Shown here: positions 52,228-61,094 of the stretch, one piece after another
Layout of the letters: every line of letters starts with the position of its first letter
Numbering within the stretch: the stretch's first letter is position 1
DNA from: Staphylococcus kloosii
GTDB lineage: Bacteria > Bacillota > Bacilli > Staphylococcales > Staphylococcaceae
Assembly (NCBI RefSeq): GCF_003019255.1
Contig: NZ_CP027846.1
Coordinates: 372,001 to 436,000 of the forward strand
Direction: 5' to 3'
DNA: 64,000 bases
The notes under the pieces: generated by a model
Seen by the model: the letters and a program-made list of their open reading frames with translations, nothing else
Told to the model about the DNA's origin: nothing
The model's database searches: none
Translations under genes and position numbers: made by a program

Positions 52228-52262
52228 ATATGTGAAAAAAGTGTGAAATTTAATGTTATGTA

Positions 52263-52286
52263 TCATAAAAAATTTAAAATTTATGA
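52263..52286. promoter_or_regulatory. Inverted repeat upstream of TetR gene
   Basis: TCATAAA and TTTATGA are perfect 7-base arms in the AT-rich promoter region; weak candidate operator. Confidence 0.35.
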
Positions 52287-52375
52287 GGGTACATTTTGTT
52301 AACTTATGTTTGCTTGTGATAAGCTACGTCTAAATATATCTTGTAAAGCATTTTTAAGTTTGAGGAGAGAGCATT

Positions 52376-52924
52376 ATGCAACCACAATCACCAGTTCAAA
52401 AAAGAACTGTTCAACATATTGTCCATGTGACATACCAATTGCTATATACTAATTATTTTGATGTTATAACAGTCCAACAAATTTGCGAAGAAGCGGAAAT
52501 TAATCGTAGTACTTTCTACCGTTATTTCGAAGACAAATATGACTTATTGTACTATCTTGCACAGTACATTGGTTATACATTAAAGTCACGCATGAATGAA
52601 ATAGATACAGATTCGTTTGTCGAAGACTTTGTCTCATATTTTGAAGCCAACAAAAAAGTATTTCGTCATCTATTTACTTCAGCTAAGTCAGGGGATATTT
52701 ATCAAGAACTTATTAAAGTACACAGTAAATTAATGTTTGATGAATCAGCTGTGAAAAGTGACGAATTAGCAATGAAAATTCGAGAATCTGATTATCCTGA
52801 AATGTTGTGTGACTTTATGAGTGCCGGATTAATAGAAGTATTAAAAAACTGGGTCGATAATAATTACGACGATGACGCAAAAGAATTGTATCACTTCTTT
52901 AAAAGTACGATAGGGCCATTATAA
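52376..52924 (+). CDS. TetR family regulator
   Basis: A 182-residue TetR protein. The DNA-binding part shows FDVITVQQICEEAEINRSTFYRYFEDKYDLLYYL (about 30-64), then an all-helical ligand domain. It may regulate the upstream exporter-lipoprotein operon, as TetR proteins next to MmpL exporters often do (FarR/FarE in S. aureus), or the hydrolase downstream. Start behind GAGGAGAG. Family assignment is secure, target is inferred. Confidence 0.88.
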   Translation: MQPQSPVQKRTVQHIVHVTYQLLYTNYFDVITVQQICEEAEINRSTFYRYFEDKYDLLYYLAQYIGYTLKSRMNEIDTDSFVEDFVSYFEANKKVFRHLFTSAKSGDIYQELIKVHSKLMFDESAVKSDELAMKIRESDYPEMLCDFMSAGLIEVLKNWVDNNYDDDAKELYHFFKSTIGPL

Positions 52925-53023
52925 TGGAGTTTTCGAAGGACGAAGGATAGCTGCTGATGGTCAGCATTTTTTAGGAGTTGTAGTTAGTGACATGGAGATA
53001 AATTTTAAATGGGGTGGCAAACA

Positions 53024-53698
53024 ATGGAAAGAGTATATTATGGTGATGCTGAAGAACAATTTTTTGAAGTATGTGCTAATGATGACAAGAGTGATAAATG
53101 GCTCATACTCGTGCATGGGGGCTATTGGCGTCAAAAACATTCTAAAGAGAACATTAAGGATTTGTTTGATAAGTTAGATTCTAAAGGATTTAATGTCGTA
53201 ACGATAGAGTATCGCCGAGGCGAACATGGATGGCCAACACCTAATGAAGACGTTAGTGCGTCGTTAACTAAATTTAAGCAGTCAGATTTTTACAAAGGCA
53301 ACCAAGAAATAATTTTAATTGGGCATTCTGTGGGTGGTCAACTCGCGTTATTAAATGAAGCAGCCGTCGACCGCGTCATCGCTTTAGCGCCAGTTACAGA
53401 TGTGCCTTTCACATATGACGAAGGCTTAGGCCAAAACGCTGCTAAAGAATATTTCGGCGACGATAAAGCACTGATGCAACAAGCGTCACCGATTGAAAAG
53501 TCTAACCTAACAGCACCCACACTCATTGTACACGGTAATAACGACGATCGAGTACTCGTTGAAAACACTTACGATTTTGCGCGCAAATTTAAACACGCTA
53601 ACATTGATTTATTTATCTTCAACGACCTGCCTCATATGGAGTGCGTAAACCCGTCACACCCAGTATTCCCATATTTGATAGAGTGGATAAGAGGGTAG
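53024..53698 (+). CDS. Alpha/beta hydrolase, kynurenine formamidase-like
   Basis: A 224-residue soluble hydrolase of the HGGXW esterase group: ILVHGGYWRQ near residue 30 (oxyanion hole), the elbow GHSVGG near residue 100, Asp in HGNNDDRV and His in LPHMECVNPSHP. Proteins of this kind include bacterial kynurenine formamidases and carboxylesterases; no tryptophan genes are nearby. ATG 53024 follows GGGGTGG; the upstream ATG 53009 falls in the ribosome site. Not obviously in an operon. Confidence 0.82.
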   Translation: MERVYYGDAEEQFFEVCANDDKSDKWLILVHGGYWRQKHSKENIKDLFDKLDSKGFNVVTIEYRRGEHGWPTPNEDVSASLTKFKQSDFYKGNQEIILIGHSVGGQLALLNEAAVDRVIALAPVTDVPFTYDEGLGQNAAKEYFGDDKALMQQASPIEKSNLTAPTLIVHGNNDDRVLVENTYDFARKFKHANIDLFIFNDLPHMECVNPSHPVFPYLIEWIRG

Positions 53699-53829
53699 GA
53701 TTATATGATGAAAACTATTGAATACAATTTTTAATTGTAATGAATAAAGTTTAACTGAGTGAACGAATTATGCGTATGATATAATAAATTTATTAGTAAA
53801 AGTGACGATTTTAGGGGAGATTTTCAATA

Positions 53830-54918
53830 ATGGATAAGCCAAAATACCAGATTGTAGCAGATGAAATTAAAGAAAAGATTATAAATAAAAATTATCATAT
53901 TGGAATGCTCTTACCTACAGAAAAACAATTTCAAGATAGATATAACTTAAGTAGGTATACAATAAGACAGGCCATGGATTTACTAGTTTCTGAAGGTTAT
54001 ATTAAAAAGAAAAAGGGTTCTGGATCTTATGTCAGTAATAAATACTTAAGTAGTAACCAAGACAAAAGTCTGAAGAAAATTGGTGTGATTGTTACATATT
54101 TATCTGAATATATATTTCCTAACATTATTAGAGGTATCGAAAAAGAACTAAAAAAGCAAGGATACTCACTAATATTAGCAAGTACAAATAATAATCACGA
54201 AGATGAAAAGCAATGTCTAGAAATGATGCTAAATCAAGGCGTATCAGGTCTTATTGTCGAACCCACAAAAAGTAATGTTTATAATCCTAATTTATCTTAC
54301 TACCCATTATTTAAACAAAGAGACATTCCAATTTTAATGATAAATGCAAATTACGAAGAATTAAATTTGCCTTATATAGCTATTGATGATGTTAAATCAG
54401 GGTATTTAGCCACGCAATACCTTATTGATCAAGGCCATGAAAAAATTGCTTTAATTACAAAAATTGATGATAATCAAGGTAAATTAAGAATGAAAGGTTA
54501 TTTTAATGCCTTTGAACAAAGTGACAAATTATTTAAAGGCGAATATATTTATACGTACAACACTGAAAGTCGCCCAAAAGTTATAGAACAAATAGTTGAG
54601 CATATTAGTAATAGAGACATCAGTGTCTCGGCATTAGTATGCTACAACGATGAGATAGCATATGACATTATTCATCAATTGAGGCAATGCAACATAAAAA
54701 TACCTCAAGACATTTCAATAGTTGGTGAAGATAATTCGATTTTGAGCAGGTTAAAGGAATTAAATTTGACGACTACTGCCCATCCTCAAGAACTATTAGG
54801 TACTAAAGCTGCTAATTTAATAATTGAAGCTATTGAGCAAGAGAAAGTACTAAAGTCTGAATTAATTGATACATATATAATCGAGAGAAGTTCAGTCAAA
54901 GACTTAAAAATCATTTAA
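53830..54918 (+). CDS. araR: Arabinose operon repressor AraR
   Basis: A 362-residue GntR-LacI hybrid: winged helix at residues 1-70 (YQIVADEIKEKIINKNYHIG, then RYTIRQAMDLLVSEGYIKKKKGSG), then a LacI-type sugar-binding domain (KIGVIVTYLSEYIFPNIIRG) ending in DISIVGEDNSILSR. This architecture is that of B. subtilis AraR, which releases DNA on binding L-arabinose. It is followed by araB-araD-araA-araE, and two AraR boxes lie in between. Start ATG behind AGGGGAGA. Confidence 0.93.
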   Translation: MDKPKYQIVADEIKEKIINKNYHIGMLLPTEKQFQDRYNLSRYTIRQAMDLLVSEGYIKKKKGSGSYVSNKYLSSNQDKSLKKIGVIVTYLSEYIFPNIIRGIEKELKKQGYSLILASTNNNHEDEKQCLEMMLNQGVSGLIVEPTKSNVYNPNLSYYPLFKQRDIPILMINANYEELNLPYIAIDDVKSGYLATQYLIDQGHEKIALITKIDDNQGKLRMKGYFNAFEQSDKLFKGEYIYTYNTESRPKVIEQIVEHISNRDISVSALVCYNDEIAYDIIHQLRQCNIKIPQDISIVGEDNSILSRLKELNLTTTAHPQELLGTKAANLIIEAIEQEKVLKSELIDTYIIERSSVKDLKII

Positions 54919-54932
54919 GAAAATAAGCTATT

Positions 54933-54964
54933 AAAGGACCTTTATAAAAGGTTCTTTTTTTATT
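54933..54964 (+). terminator. Terminator after araR
   Basis: AAAGGACCTTT pairs with AAAGGTTCTTT (one G-T pair), followed by a run of T. Confidence 0.75.
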
Positions 54965-54971
54965 ACATTTT

Positions 54972-54987
54972 ATATTTGTACGTATTA
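54972..54987 (+). promoter_or_regulatory. AraR box 1
   Basis: ATATTTGTACGTATTA matches the AraR consensus ATTTGTNCGTATNA and is the inverse of box 2. Confidence 0.8.
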
Positions 54988-55006
54988 CTATAATATATTA
55001 ATTGAC

Positions 55007-55022
55007 TTATACGGACAAATAT
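55007..55022 (-). promoter_or_regulatory. AraR box 2 overlapping the araB promoter
   Basis: The complement reads ATATTTGTCCGTATAA, 14 of 16 identical to box 1. It lies between a -35-like TTGACT (55002) and a -10-like TATATT/TATTGT, so bound AraR would block RNA polymerase. Confidence 0.8.
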
Positions 55023-55032
55023 TATATTGTAC

Positions 55033-55049
55033 ATGTAAGCGGTTTCCTA
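55033..55049 (+). promoter_or_regulatory. cre (CcpA) site of the arabinose operon
   Basis: ATGTAAGCGGTTTCCTA matches WTGNAARCGNWWWCAWW at 16 of 17, just upstream of the araB ribosome site, where CcpA would act as a roadblock. Confidence 0.75.
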
Positions 55050-55061
55050 GGAGGTATAAAA

Positions 55062-56681
55062 TTGAATAATTTAAATAGCGAAGAATTATCAATAGGTATT
55101 GAGTTGGGTTCTACAAGAATAAAAACAATTGCTATTGATAAAAAACTTAATGTAAGAGCTTCTGGTAGTTTTCAATGGGAAAATAAATTTGTAGATGGTT
55201 TTTGGACATATTCCGCTAATGATATTTGGGTAGGTCTACAACAAAGTTATAGTGCTATGGCACAAAACTTATTTGATAAAACGGGTGTTACATTAACTAA
55301 AGTTAATTCTATTGGTATTAGTGCTATGATGCACGGCTATTTGGCATTTGATAATAATGATGATCTACTAGTGCCATTTAGAACGTGGCGCAACGGTAAT
55401 ACAAAAGAAGCCGCTAAAAAATTAACTAATATATTTAATTTCAATATTCCAGAAAGGTGGAGTATTGCGCATATTTATCAAGCAATTTTAAATAAAGAAT
55501 CACATATAGCACAAGTTGAATTTATTACTACTTTATCTGGATATATACACTGGTATTTAACTGGTGAAAAAGTAATAGGTTTAGGTGATGCTTCAGGCAT
55601 GTTTCCTATAGATATAAGTACTAATAATTACAGACAAGATTTATTGAGTGAAGCACAAGCGTTATTTGCAACACAAGGTTTTAGTAACTCGATTGAAAGT
55701 ATATTACCACAAGTGAAATTAGCAGGTGAATTCGCTGGTTATTTAACTGAAATTGGCGCAAAATTATTAGATCCAACAGGAAAACTTGAGCCTGGGTGCA
55801 TATTATGTCCGCCAGAGGGTGATGCCGCTACAGGTATGGTAGCAACAAATTCAATTACAGCCAACACTGGCAATATATCAGCAGGTACTAGCGCATTTGC
55901 AATGATAGTTTTAAATAATAAATTGCAAGATTATTATCCTGAAGTTGATGTTGTTACAACTCCAGATGGTAAAGAAGTAGCTATGATTCATGTGAATAAC
56001 TGTACATCAGAAATAAACGATTGGATGAATTTGTTTTCCGAAGTATTAGAATCAATGGGCATTAGTTTTTCATCTGAAGAGATGTACGGACAAATATTCG
56101 AAGCAACGCTTTCCAGTGATGATGATTTAGGGGGACTTTTATCATACAACTATATTTCTGGAGAGAATATAACTGATGTAGATGTAGGGCACCCACTGTT
56201 TATTAGGTTGCCAAATAATAATTTTAACCTAGCTAACTTTATGAAAATGCATCTATATAGTGCATTTAGCACATTGAAAATAGGCATTGATTTACTGCAA
56301 GAAAATGAAAATATTAATTTATCAAAACTAATAGCGCATGGTGGGATTTTTAAAACTAAAAATATTGCGCAACAAGTATTATCTTCAGCCCTTCAAGAAA
56401 AAATTACAGTAATGGATACAGCTAGTGAAGGTGGTGCTTGGGGGATTAGTATATTAGGCTATTATGCTGCATTAGATGAACAAATAACTTTAGAACAATT
56501 TCTAAATGAAAAAGTATTTATAAATTCAAATGAAGTAACAATTGAACCAAATGAAAAAGAAGTGCAAAATTTCCAAAATTATTTAAATAGAATGAAGCGC
56601 GGATTACAGATTGAAAGGGATGCTAATTACTATTTAGGAGATGATAAAAATGCTAGAGCAACTGAAGCAAGAAGTTTATAA
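55062..56681 (+). CDS. araB: Ribulokinase AraB (FGGY family)
   Basis: Phosphorylates L-ribulose to L-ribulose 5-phosphate. It is 539 residues: N-terminal FGGY domain starting SIGIELGSTRIKTIAID, with GISAMMHGYLAFD and FRTWRNGN; C-terminal domain with NISAGTSAFAM and LIAHGGIFKTKN plus SEGGAWGISILGYYAA. TTG start at 55062 seven bases after GGAGG; the open frame from 55002 begins inside the AraR box and is not translated. Its end overlaps araD by 32 bases. Confidence 0.93.
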   Translation: MNNLNSEELSIGIELGSTRIKTIAIDKKLNVRASGSFQWENKFVDGFWTYSANDIWVGLQQSYSAMAQNLFDKTGVTLTKVNSIGISAMMHGYLAFDNNDDLLVPFRTWRNGNTKEAAKKLTNIFNFNIPERWSIAHIYQAILNKESHIAQVEFITTLSGYIHWYLTGEKVIGLGDASGMFPIDISTNNYRQDLLSEAQALFATQGFSNSIESILPQVKLAGEFAGYLTEIGAKLLDPTGKLEPGCILCPPEGDAATGMVATNSITANTGNISAGTSAFAMIVLNNKLQDYYPEVDVVTTPDGKEVAMIHVNNCTSEINDWMNLFSEVLESMGISFSSEEMYGQIFEATLSSDDDLGGLLSYNYISGENITDVDVGHPLFIRLPNNNFNLANFMKMHLYSAFSTLKIGIDLLQENENINLSKLIAHGGIFKTKNIAQQVLSSALQEKITVMDTASEGGAWGISILGYYAALDEQITLEQFLNEKVFINSNEVTIEPNEKEVQNFQNYLNRMKRGLQIERDANYYLGDDKNARATEARSL

Positions 56682-57345
56682 GGCTAATTTAGAGTTACCC
56701 CAAAGGGGACTTATTAAGTATACATGGGGCAATGCGAGTGCATTTGATTCAGAACAACAACTTTTCGTGATTAAACCTAGCGGTGTAGATTACGACAGTA
56801 TGTCTCCCGACGATATGGTTGTCTGTAATTTAAATTGTGAAGTAGTTGAAGGGACGCTTAAACCATCATCTGATATGCCTACACATGCAGCTTTATATAA
56901 AAAATTCAATGATATTGGGAGCATAGTTCATACACATTCACCATGGGCAACCACTTGGTCACAATCAGGACTTGATGTACCGGCTATGGGAACCACACAT
57001 GCTGACACATTTTATGGTTCGATTCCATGTGCCAGGTTTTTAAATAACGAAGAGATAAATAAAGATTACGAGTATGAAACAGGAAATGTTATTATAGAAA
57101 CTTTTGAAAAAAGAGGTTTAAACCATTGGGAAATACCGGCTGTTTTATTACACGGTCATGCTCCATTTGTCTGGGGAAAAGATTGTGAAAATGCGGTTAT
57201 GAACGCTGTAGTTTTAGAAGAAGTATGCAAAATGAATATTTTCACTAGGCAATTAAATCCCTTTGCTGAAACGTTACCGCAATCGATTTTAGATAAACAC
57301 TATCAAAGAAAACATGGCGTAAATGCTTATTATGGTCAAAAATAG
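56650..57345 (+). CDS. araD: L-ribulose-5-phosphate 4-epimerase AraD
   Basis: A 231-residue class II aldolase-fold epimerase giving D-xylulose 5-phosphate. Visible: TWGNASAFD, KPSGVDYD, Asp76 in SSDMPTH, zinc ligands His94 and His96 in HTHSPWAT, and a third His in LLHGHAPFVWG near residue 170. Start ATG 56650 with AGGAG at 9 bases; ATG 56641 is too close to that site. Confidence 0.94.
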   Translation: MLEQLKQEVYKANLELPQRGLIKYTWGNASAFDSEQQLFVIKPSGVDYDSMSPDDMVVCNLNCEVVEGTLKPSSDMPTHAALYKKFNDIGSIVHTHSPWATTWSQSGLDVPAMGTTHADTFYGSIPCARFLNNEEINKDYEYETGNVIIETFEKRGLNHWEIPAVLLHGHAPFVWGKDCENAVMNAVVLEEVCKMNIFTRQLNPFAETLPQSILDKHYQRKHGVNAYYGQK

Positions 57346-57356
57346 GAGGAATTATA

Positions 57357-58778
57357 ATGAAGAAGTCAAAAATATTCTGGTTTGTAGTCGGATCACAAGA
57401 ACTATATGGGGATGAGGCATTAGCGCAAGTAAAACATAATGCTGAAACGATTGTAGAAACATTGAATAATACTGCTGATTTAGATTTTGAAATCAAATTG
57501 CAAGAAAAGTTAGCTATATCTGCAGATGTTATTAAAAACATAATGAAAGAAGCTAATTATAGAGATGATGTAGTTGGAGTAATTACTTGGATGCATACTT
57601 TTTCTCCGGCAAAAACTTGGATTAGAGGGACGCAATTATTACAAAAGCCATTATTACATTTAGCAACTCAGTTTAATAAAGAAATTCCATGGGCTGATAT
57701 TGATATGGATTATATGAACTTACATCAGTCAGCTCATGGTGATAGAGAATACGGCTTTATTAATAGACGTTTGAATAAAAATAATGAAGTTGTCTTTGGT
57801 CATTGGCAAGATACAGCAGTTCAACTAAGAATAAATGAATGGATGCATGTTGCTAATACTTATTATGAAAGTTTTGACTTAAAAGTAGCCAGATTCGGAG
57901 ATAACATGCGTAATGTTGCAGTAACTGAAGGGGATAAGATAGAAGCACAAATTAAATTTGGTTGGACTGTAGATTATTTCGGTATTGGGGATTTAGTTGA
58001 ATATATAAATAAAGTTTCAGAAAAAGAAGTTAATGAGTTATTTGAAAATTATAAAGAGGCTTATGATTTTGACTATAGAGATTACAGTAAAGAGGAATTT
58101 GAAAAGTCAGTTATAGAACAAATTAAATATGAAATAGCTATAAAACAATTTTTAGATGACGGTGGTTACACTGCATTCACTACTAACTTCGAAGACTTAC
58201 ATGGTATGAAACAACTTCCTGGTTTAGCAGTACAAAGGTTAAATGAACAGGGTTATGGTTTTGCTGGTGAAGGTGATTGGAAGACGGCTGCCTTAGATCG
58301 TTTGTTGAAAATCACAACACAAAATAAAGCTACAGGTTTTATAGAAGATTACACATATGATATGAGAGAAGCTTACAAACATGTTTTAGGTTCCCACATG
58401 TTAGAAGTAGACCCAACCTTAGCTAGTACAAAGCCTAAAATTGTAGTTAATCCTTTAGGTATAGGTGGAAAAGATGACCCAGCAAGACTTGTCTTTGATG
58501 GTAAGCAGGGTGAAGGTGTAATGGTAACGATGATAGATTTAGGTACACATTATAAATTTATTGTTAATGAAATCAATGCCAAAACTGTAGATGAAGAGGC
58601 ACCAAATTTACCAGTAGCTCGAATTTTATGGGATGTCAAACCGTCGTTTGAACAAGGTATTAGAAGATGGATAGAAGCAGGAGGTGGTCACCATTCTGTA
58701 CTTTCATTAGAATTAACAATCCCTCAAATTACGTCATTATTTAAATTATTTAACGCTGAATATGAATTAATTCAATAA
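57357..58778 (+). CDS. araA: L-arabinose isomerase AraA
   Basis: Converts L-arabinose to L-ribulose, the first intracellular step. The 473-residue protein shows FWFVVGSQELYGDEAL at the N-terminus, TWMHTFSPAKTWIRG, and the catalytic Glu in GFAGEGDWKTAAL; the metal-binding His lies in YKHVLGSHMLE and in AGGGHHSVLS. Length normal. Third gene of the operon behind AGGAGG, 12 bases after araD. Confidence 0.96.
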   Translation: MKKSKIFWFVVGSQELYGDEALAQVKHNAETIVETLNNTADLDFEIKLQEKLAISADVIKNIMKEANYRDDVVGVITWMHTFSPAKTWIRGTQLLQKPLLHLATQFNKEIPWADIDMDYMNLHQSAHGDREYGFINRRLNKNNEVVFGHWQDTAVQLRINEWMHVANTYYESFDLKVARFGDNMRNVAVTEGDKIEAQIKFGWTVDYFGIGDLVEYINKVSEKEVNELFENYKEAYDFDYRDYSKEEFEKSVIEQIKYEIAIKQFLDDGGYTAFTTNFEDLHGMKQLPGLAVQRLNEQGYGFAGEGDWKTAALDRLLKITTQNKATGFIEDYTYDMREAYKHVLGSHMLEVDPTLASTKPKIVVNPLGIGGKDDPARLVFDGKQGEGVMVTMIDLGTHYKFIVNEINAKTVDEEAPNLPVARILWDVKPSFEQGIRRWIEAGGGHHSVLSLELTIPQITSLFKLFNAEYELIQ

Positions 58779-58819
58779 TTCCATTTAAATATTGGGATTA
58801 AATATAAAGGGTGGTTGGG

Positions 58820-60244
58820 ATGAAATTAAATAGTAAAGTTTCGAATCGTTTTATCTATTTCTTTGGAGCATTTGGCGGAATTCTTTTCGGTTATGATATA
58901 GGGGTTATGACTGGCGCACTACCATTTTTGAAAGAAGATTGGAACATAGATAATGGAATGATAATTGGATTGATTACATCTTCAGTTATGTTAGGTGCAA
59001 TTTTTGGAGGGATTTTAGCAGGCAGAGTATCGGACAAATTAGGTCGTAGAAAGATGATATTAATTTCGGCTATTATATTTGTTGTAGGTTCAATTTTATC
59101 AGGAATAGCACCTCACGATGGTAACTACTTTTTAATTATATCAAGAGTAATATTAGGAATTGCTGTTGGTGCTTCTTCTGCGTTAGTGCCGGCTTATATG
59201 TCAGAAATGGCTCCTGCAAAGTATCGAGGTCAGTTATCCGGAATAAATCAAACTATGATAGTGTCTGGAATGCTCATTTCATATATAGTTGATTATTTTC
59301 TTAGAGAATTACCTATAGAAATTGGTTGGAGATTAATGCTGAGTATTGCAGCTATACCAGCATTGATTTTATATCTAGGTGTATTAAAATTACCTGAATC
59401 ACCACGATTTTTAATTAAAAAAGGGAAATTTGAAGAAGCTAAAACAGTATTAACACATATTAGAAATAACCAAGACGTTGAAAAAGAATACAATGAAATT
59501 AAAAATACAATCCAACTAGAGAATAAAACTTTAACAAATCATTCACTTGCAACCTTATTTAATGGAAAATACAAATATTTAGTAGTTGCAGGGTTAGGCG
59601 TAGCAGCCTTTCAACAATTTCAGGGTGCAAATGCAATATTTTATTACATTCCATTAATTGTAGAACAAGCCACTGGTAAAACTGCAAGTTCAGCTTTAAT
59701 GTGGCCAATTATTCAAGGGATAATATTAGTATTAGGATCATTATTGTTTATAGCAATTGCTGATAAGTTTAAAAGAAGAACACTGCTTATGATTGGTGGG
59801 TTTGTGATGGGGTTATCGTTTATATTACCTGCCATCATCCATATTTTTGCACCATCTACTAACCCAATTTTAATCGTTGTATTTTTAAGTATTTATGTAG
59901 CATTTTATTCATTTACATGGGCACCGTTGACTTGGGTTATTGTTGGTGAAATATTCCCGTTAGCTATTCGAGGATTAGCCTCTGGCGCAGCATCATCGCT
60001 AAATTGGATAGGTTCATTTTTAGTAGGACTGTTATTCCCAGTAATGACCGCATATTTTTCTCAACAATTAGTATTCGCAATTTTCGGAATCATTTGTTTG
60101 ATTGGCGTCTTATTTGTGAAGATATGCTTGCCAGAATCTAAAGGTAGAACTTTAGAAGAAATTGAAAAACTAGGGGAGTTAAAAGGAAAAGCTAAAGATA
60201 AAGTGAATACCATCGATAGAAAAGAAATGTCACAATTAAAATAA
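58820..60244 (+). CDS. araE: Arabinose:H+ symporter, sugar porter MFS (AraE)
   Basis: A 474-residue sugar porter with 12 segments. Signatures: FGGILFGYDIGVMTGAL (first segment), GRVSDKLGRRKM (motif A), PESPRFLIKKGK in the central loop, QQFQGANAIFYY in segment 7 and PESKGRTLEEIE at the C-terminus. Sitting last in araBDA it is the arabinose importer, as AraE in B. subtilis. ATG 58820 after GGGTGG. A strong terminator follows at 60249. Confidence 0.9.
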   Translation: MKLNSKVSNRFIYFFGAFGGILFGYDIGVMTGALPFLKEDWNIDNGMIIGLITSSVMLGAIFGGILAGRVSDKLGRRKMILISAIIFVVGSILSGIAPHDGNYFLIISRVILGIAVGASSALVPAYMSEMAPAKYRGQLSGINQTMIVSGMLISYIVDYFLRELPIEIGWRLMLSIAAIPALILYLGVLKLPESPRFLIKKGKFEEAKTVLTHIRNNQDVEKEYNEIKNTIQLENKTLTNHSLATLFNGKYKYLVVAGLGVAAFQQFQGANAIFYYIPLIVEQATGKTASSALMWPIIQGIILVLGSLLFIAIADKFKRRTLLMIGGFVMGLSFILPAIIHIFAPSTNPILIVVFLSIYVAFYSFTWAPLTWVIVGEIFPLAIRGLASGAASSLNWIGSFLVGLLFPVMTAYFSQQLVFAIFGIICLIGVLFVKICLPESKGRTLEEIEKLGELKGKAKDKVNTIDRKEMSQLK

Positions 60245-60248
60245 AATG

Positions 60249-60290
60249 AAATCCACCTATTTAGAAAGATAATAGGTGGATTTTTGTTTT
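60249..60290 (+). terminator. Terminator of the arabinose operon
   Basis: AAATCCACCTATT pairs perfectly with AATAGGTGGATTT, followed by TTTTGTTTTT. Confidence 0.9.
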
Positions 60291-60412
60291 TAAGTTTATT
60301 GACAAATTTCAGACTACTAACAATATTAAATAATTTCTACTTACCATATAAAATTTTGAATGAAGTATAACCATCATTTTGACAGCTTAAAATGAAATAT
60401 GTTACTTTTAGA

Positions 60413-60428
60413 TAGAACGATTATTCTA
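60413..60428. promoter_or_regulatory. TetR operator, copy 1
   Basis: TAGAACGATTATTCTA, an imperfect palindrome just upstream of the TetR gene; it matches the complement of copy 2 (61056) at 14 of 16 positions. Confidence 0.65.
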
Positions 60429-60446
60429 GTTGGATGAGTGGGTCTT

Positions 60447-60995
60447 ATGTCTAAGAAAAAAGATGATTTATTAGAAGTCGCTGAAAGGTTATTTTATGAA
60501 AATGGCTTTAATGGCGTAGGTTTGAAACAAATAATTAAAGAGGCTAATGTTGCTACGATGACGTTGTACAATCATTTTGACTCTAAAGAGCAATTGATTG
60601 AAGAGGTTTTAAAACAACGTGAGCAACGGTATTGGTCTTATTTGGATGAAAATGTAAAACAACATTCATCTGAACCATTTATTGCTGCCGTTAATGGTCA
60701 TTGTAAATGGTTGAATGATTACTCTTATACGGGTGATTTGTTTATGCGTGCTATAGAGGATTATACTGATGCTGATAATCAAATTGAATCTATTGCTAGG
60801 GGGCATAAGCAGCGTTTGCTCAACTATTTAGAAAATCTAGCCAATACTTCAGGATTTAAAAATGGTCATGATATGGCTATTCGCTATACGATGTTAATGG
60901 AAGGTACTACTTCTATGACGACGTTAATCGGAGTGGAGGAAGCAACGAAACATGCATTATATGTAGCGAATCTTTTTATTGATGAAGCGAGTTAA
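60447..60995 (+). CDS. TetR/AcrR family regulator
   Basis: A 182-residue TetR protein. KKDDLLEVAERLFYENGFNGVGLKQIIKEANVATMTLYNHFDSKEQLIEEVL covers the DNA-binding domain in the first 60 residues; the rest is a helical ligand domain. The same operator-like sequence lies before this gene and before the MFS gene downstream, so it probably represses both. Start taken at ATG 60447; a GTG at 60438 is possible and the ribosome site is poor. Confidence 0.87.
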   Translation: MSKKKDDLLEVAERLFYENGFNGVGLKQIIKEANVATMTLYNHFDSKEQLIEEVLKQREQRYWSYLDENVKQHSSEPFIAAVNGHCKWLNDYSYTGDLFMRAIEDYTDADNQIESIARGHKQRLLNYLENLANTSGFKNGHDMAIRYTMLMEGTTSMTTLIGVEEATKHALYVANLFIDEAS

Positions 60996-61055
60996 AATAG
61001 TGTCACAAAGCACGAGATTGACTAATATTCAATCTCGTATCATTTTACTATAAAA

Positions 61056-61071
61056 TAGAATGAACGTTCTA
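61056..61071. promoter_or_regulatory. TetR operator, copy 2
   Basis: TAGAATGAACGTTCTA lies 24 bases before the MFS start. Its complement matches copy 1 at 14 of 16 positions. Confidence 0.65.
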
Positions 61072-61094
61072 TACAAAAGGAAGTATATAAGAAA

